Assembly: GCA_026770585.1 (NCBI GenBank)
Contig: MU646336.1
Coordinates: 750,981-764,009, forward strand
Source of the DNA: Baffinella frigidus
Lineage: Eukaryota; Cryptophyceae; Cryptomonadales; Baffinellaceae
Reading direction: 5' to 3'
DNA length: 13,029 nt
In this document: positions 11,786 through 13,029 of the stretch, in pieces
Numbering within the stretch: the first letter of the stretch is position 1
How the letters are laid out: each line of letters begins with the position of its first letter
Translations under genes and position numbers: made by a program
Notes under the pieces: model-generated
Databases searched by the model: none
What the model saw: the letters and a program-made list of their open reading frames with translations, nothing else
What the model was told of the DNA's origin: nothing

Positions 11786-13029
11786 GAACCATCTATCTAT
11801 ATCGCTCTCTATCTCTATCTCGAACCTGCCCCTTGCCAGGTCCTCTCTCTCTCTCTTTCTCTCTATCGCTCGCTCTCTCTCTCTCTCTCTCTCCCAACGT
11901 GTACGCACACGTTGTGCACGGGCATCCTCGGGAATGGCGCTCTCCCTCCCGCGGGAGTCCTGGGCTGAACACCAGCACATGTCTCAGGCCCTGACTGTCG
12001 GTGGGCGGCGATCGGTCGTCGGCTGAGCGCGCTGGGCGAGGAGCATTCGTCCCCGGCCCTGACGGACGGTGGAGGGCTGGCGCAACAATACGTGTGCCAG
12101 TCAATGACAGACGGCGGGCGGCGGTTGGCAGGTCATCGGCGAAGCTGAGCGGATTGTCAGGGTGTGCGAGGTTGGATGGCTCTGCGACAGCACGTGCCCC
12201 ATCCCCTGACTGACGTCGGGCGGCGATCAGCAGGTCATTGGTGAAGCTGAGCTGAGAACGCCCCCCTATCCAGTGGAGGGCTAGGGCGACAGTACATGTA
12301 GCATCTCCTGACGGGCGGCGGTTGGCAGGTCATCCGTGAAGCTGAGCGCGCTGGGCGAGGAGCACTCCGTCGCCTCCAACCTCTGGAGCCTCGCGCGCTT
12401 CACCCTCGGAACCTCCCTTGACGACCCCACCCCAGGTGCCTCCATTGGCGATTTTTTTCTCTTTTTTTTCGCGCGCCTGGTGCCTCCACGAATACGTCTT
12501 GATCGGTACTGTGTGTAAAGTCACTCTGACTGGTCTGAAACGGGGCTTGTCACCAGACCACCCGCGCGGCCCAGCCCCGACATTCTCTCTCCTCCGACCT
12601 AGTCGAGAGCCATGAAAGTGCCAGGGGGAGGTTTCCAGCATACCCTGCATGTTTTAGGACGTGTACGTCTACCACCAAATCGCTCTCTCGCTCGCTCTTT
12701 ACACACACTCTCCCTCTCTCTCTCGCACGCTCTTTACCTTAATCGCTTTACACCAAATCGCCTCACAGTAAACCGTTTAACATCAAATCGCTTTACAGTA
12801 AATCGCTCTCTCTCCCTCGGCAGGGCTGCATATGCCGCTCCTGCGCGGGTGGCCGTCTCACGCAGACCCGCCACGCTTCGTCTCTGAGATCCACCACGCG
12901 CCGTCACCACCCTTCAATGACACCCTCGCGGATCGTTCTACTGCTGCTCGCGGTGCAGAAGGGGGCGCAGGAACCTCGGAGCGGATTGAAAGGGGCGCGG
13001 AAAGCGCGGCGGGGCGCGGAGGAGGAGGA
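8654..13029 (+). CDS. Multi-exon gene of unrecognised function, runs off right edge
   Basis: Proposed exons: 8654-8977, 9220-9327, 9587-9686, 11044-11135 (or alternative 11263-11328), 11594-11706, 12329-12435 and 12824 to the edge. GT/AG sites with phases 0, 0, 1, 0, 2, 1 all agree when 11044-11135 is used. About 350 residues so far. Seen: a mostly helical, soluble-looking protein beginning MDAHKAACAAHEELVDGLRS. It has a hydrophobic VVRVLFVDMFFPALQQHH patch, a charged RQAQAARERVAEHL helix, WMYINNLPLRLPDEL, LWARERQLDLALLNP and LGEEHSVASNLWSLARF segments, and a Gly/Ala/Glu-rich end. There is no signal peptide or clear membrane segment. No domain recognised. Introns 3 and 4 are dominated by telomere-type repeats. 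Confidence 0.55.
9099..9136. repeat. Short tandem repeat in intron 1
   Basis: AGCTCTCTCGGATC twice, then ATCTCTCTCAG; about 14-bp period. Confidence 0.7.
9220..9327 (+). CDS. Exon 2 of plus-strand gene
   Basis: Acceptor AACACGCAG, donor TTCCAG|GTTCCC; 36 codons, phase 0 to 0. Reads VIATKDVSTAVHVDFITSIG, then PSSLPKEYDAAQKLFQ. Confidence 0.6.
9392..9481. repeat. Diverged relative of the 4648-4728 element
   Basis: GGCCGCCGGATTACGGCG and GATTTGCTCAGGCTGTAAAG correspond to GGCCGTCGGATTCCGACG and GATTTGCCCAAGTTGTGAGG. Both lie in introns, of genes on opposite strands, in the same orientation on the plus strand. The palindrome of the first copy is degraded here. Confidence 0.5.
9587..9686 (+). 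CDS. Exon 3 of plus-strand gene
   Basis: Acceptor TTCTCTTTCCAG, donor GTCG|GTAAAT; 33 codons plus one base. Reads RQAQAARERVAEHLSAGGLS then SGGDALAPDVSIV. Confidence 0.6.
9895..10140. repeat. C-strand telomere-like array
   Basis: CCCTAAA grading into CCCCAAACC, CCAAATTCCA and CAAACACC variants on the plus strand. It ends directly at an exon remnant (10147). Confidence 0.85.
10147..10211 (+). pseudogene. Truncated copy of the 10479-10649 exon-like sequence
   Basis: Shares the CAG|GCGCGGTGCC start and an identical 45-base segment (10167-10211 against 10605-10649), but 106 bases between are missing. That is not a multiple of three. It is flanked on the left by C-rich and on the right by G-rich telomere-type repeats. 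Confidence 0.65.
10222..10405. repeat. G-strand array of TTGAGGG/TTCAGGG units
   Basis: Dominated by GGTTGAGGGTTGAGGG with GGTTCAGGG near its start. Orientation is opposite to the array at 9895-10140. A similar array with the same following sequence (GTGCAGNCNAGTCC) is at 10660-10785, showing a duplication of the whole block. Confidence 0.9.
10479..10649 (+). other. Exon-like sequence, possible cassette exon
   Basis: After acceptor ACGACAG, a phase 1 frame reads AVPSTDVSRRLLPFSTDHTT. A GTGAGC donor after 10541 would make a 63-base, frame-preserving cassette between exons 3 and 4. Alternatively the same frame runs on (DEPSVDALSTFALAFGAALL) to a weak donor at the telomere array. Not required by the gene model. 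Confidence 0.35.
10660..10785. repeat. G-strand telomere-like array
   Basis: TTCAGGG units turning into TTGAGGG and TTGGGGG. It follows the exon-like sequence without a gap. Confidence 0.9.
11044..11135 (+). CDS. Exon 4 of plus-strand gene (phase-compatible version)
   Basis: Acceptor GTGTGGCAG, donor CACGAG|GTGCTC. Two bases plus 30 codons: AVVGPCLRAMVGEWMYINNL then PLRLPDELHE. Phase 1 in fits exon 3; phase 0 out fits 11594. The acceptor lacks a strong pyrimidine tract. Its 65-base 3' part is duplicated at 11267-11331. Confidence 0.45.
11263..11328 (+). CDS. Duplicate of exon 4 with better acceptor
   Basis: Acceptor CTCTTTCTAG with a good pyrimidine tract, donor CAGGAG|GTGCCA. 22 codons GVVGEWMYINNLPLRLPDEL then QE. 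64 of 65 bases equal 11074-11138; the one change is His to Gln. Its phase 0 entry does not match exon 3, so it would need another upstream exon or follow exon 4. Confidence 0.4.
11338..11575. repeat. Telomere-type array filling an intron
   Basis: CCCTAAA, CCCTAAC, CCCTGAA and CCCCTAA units on the plus strand. Only about 9 bases of donor side and 18 of acceptor side in the 11329-11593 intron are not heptamer-derived. Confidence 0.95.
11594..11706 (+). CDS. Exon 5 of plus-strand gene
   Basis: Acceptor CCAACCAG, donor GCCAG|GTCCTC; 37 codons plus AG. Reads DLWARERQLDLALLNPRDDP then LAARLLAHCGPDVLSLA. Confidence 0.6.
11708..11893. repeat. (CT)n microsatellites
   Basis: Two long CTCTCT blocks separated by TCTATC sequence. 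The donor environment CCAGGTCCTCTCTCTC at 11702 is repeated at 11836, another copy of an exon end. Ser/Leu or Arg/Glu open frames here are artefacts. Confidence 0.9.
11992..12366. repeat. Four tandem copies of an acceptor-plus-exon-start unit
   Basis: The sequence GGTCAT...GAAGCTGAGC recurs with GCTGAGC at 12022, 12144, 12246 and 12341. The first and last share GCTGAGCGCGCTGGGCGAGG. Copies 2 and 4 have GGCAG|GTCAT acceptors and open frames; copy 3 reaches TGA after six codons. Only copy 4 continues into the full exon. Confidence 0.75.
12329..12435 (+). CDS. Exon 6 of plus-strand gene
   Basis: Acceptor GTTGGCAG, donor CCCCAG|GTGCCT. The first base completes Arg, then SSVKLSALGEEHSVASNLWS and LARFTLGTSLDDPTP follow. 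Confidence 0.6.
12741..12805. repeat. 15-bp tandem repeat (AATCGCTTTACANNA)
   Basis: Four units at 12741, 12756, 12771 and 12786 and the start of a fifth, inside a CT-rich intron just upstream of the last acceptor. Confidence 0.8.
12824..13029 (+). CDS. Exon 7 of plus-strand gene, cut by window end
   Basis: Acceptor TCCCTCGGCAG. In phase 1 it reads GLHMPLLRGWPSHADPPRFV, then SEIHHAPSPPFNDTLADRS and a Gly/Ala/Glu-rich tail, open to the edge. A phase 0 reading (TPSRIVLLLLAVQKG) is also open. Phase 1 is preferred because it matches exon 6. Confidence 0.5.

Noticed and set aside
11565-12026. Long open frames in the CT/GA dinucleotide region on both strands
   Set aside because: Low-complexity Ser/Leu and Arg/Glu runs produced by the microsatellite.
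1-13029. CRISPR array or bacterial defence island
   Set aside because: Direct repeats lack regular spacers, and the splice-site and telomere-repeat context is eukaryotic.

Overview
This window looks like nuclear DNA of a eukaryote, not a bacterium. There is no operon-like packing. Coding sequence comes as short pieces bounded by GT/AG junctions whose phases agree from piece to piece. About ten stretches of degenerate plant/alga/alveolate-type telomere heptamers (TTTAGGG and the variants TTCAGGG, TTGAGGG, TTTCGGG, CCCTAAC) lie inside introns and between genes. A GC-rich alga or photosynthetic alveolate (for example a chromerid-like organism) is my best guess, but nothing here fixes the species. 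No tRNA, rRNA or CRISPR array was seen.

Region 18-4107 (minus strand) is the 5' and middle part of a multi-exon seven-helix gene. Six exons join in phase and read as helices A to E of a microbial (type 1) rhodopsin. The strongest evidence is helix C, where an intron splits the codon of the counter-ion residue and splicing restores R-F-V-E-W (bacteriorhodopsin R82-Y83-A84-D85-W86). Helices F and G, with the retinal lysine, would lie left of the window. Further minus-strand exon-like pieces at 4376-5537 may be its 5' exons or another gene.

Region 5540-7246 is mostly tandem and direct repeats, with one isolated plus-strand exon (6787-6905) and its frameshifted copy. Region 7247-8533 (minus) is a complete three-exon gene for a predicted secreted, cysteine-containing protein of 221 residues. 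It is divergent from a plus-strand gene that starts at 8654 and runs through at least six more exons to the right edge; its product is unrecognised.

The most striking property is structural. Most exons here have one to three decayed copies of themselves, or of their splice junctions, in the neighbouring intron. Several telomere-type arrays sit between such duplicates. In one case a filled and an unfilled version of the same site can be compared within the window. The exon models are by eye and need RNA evidence.
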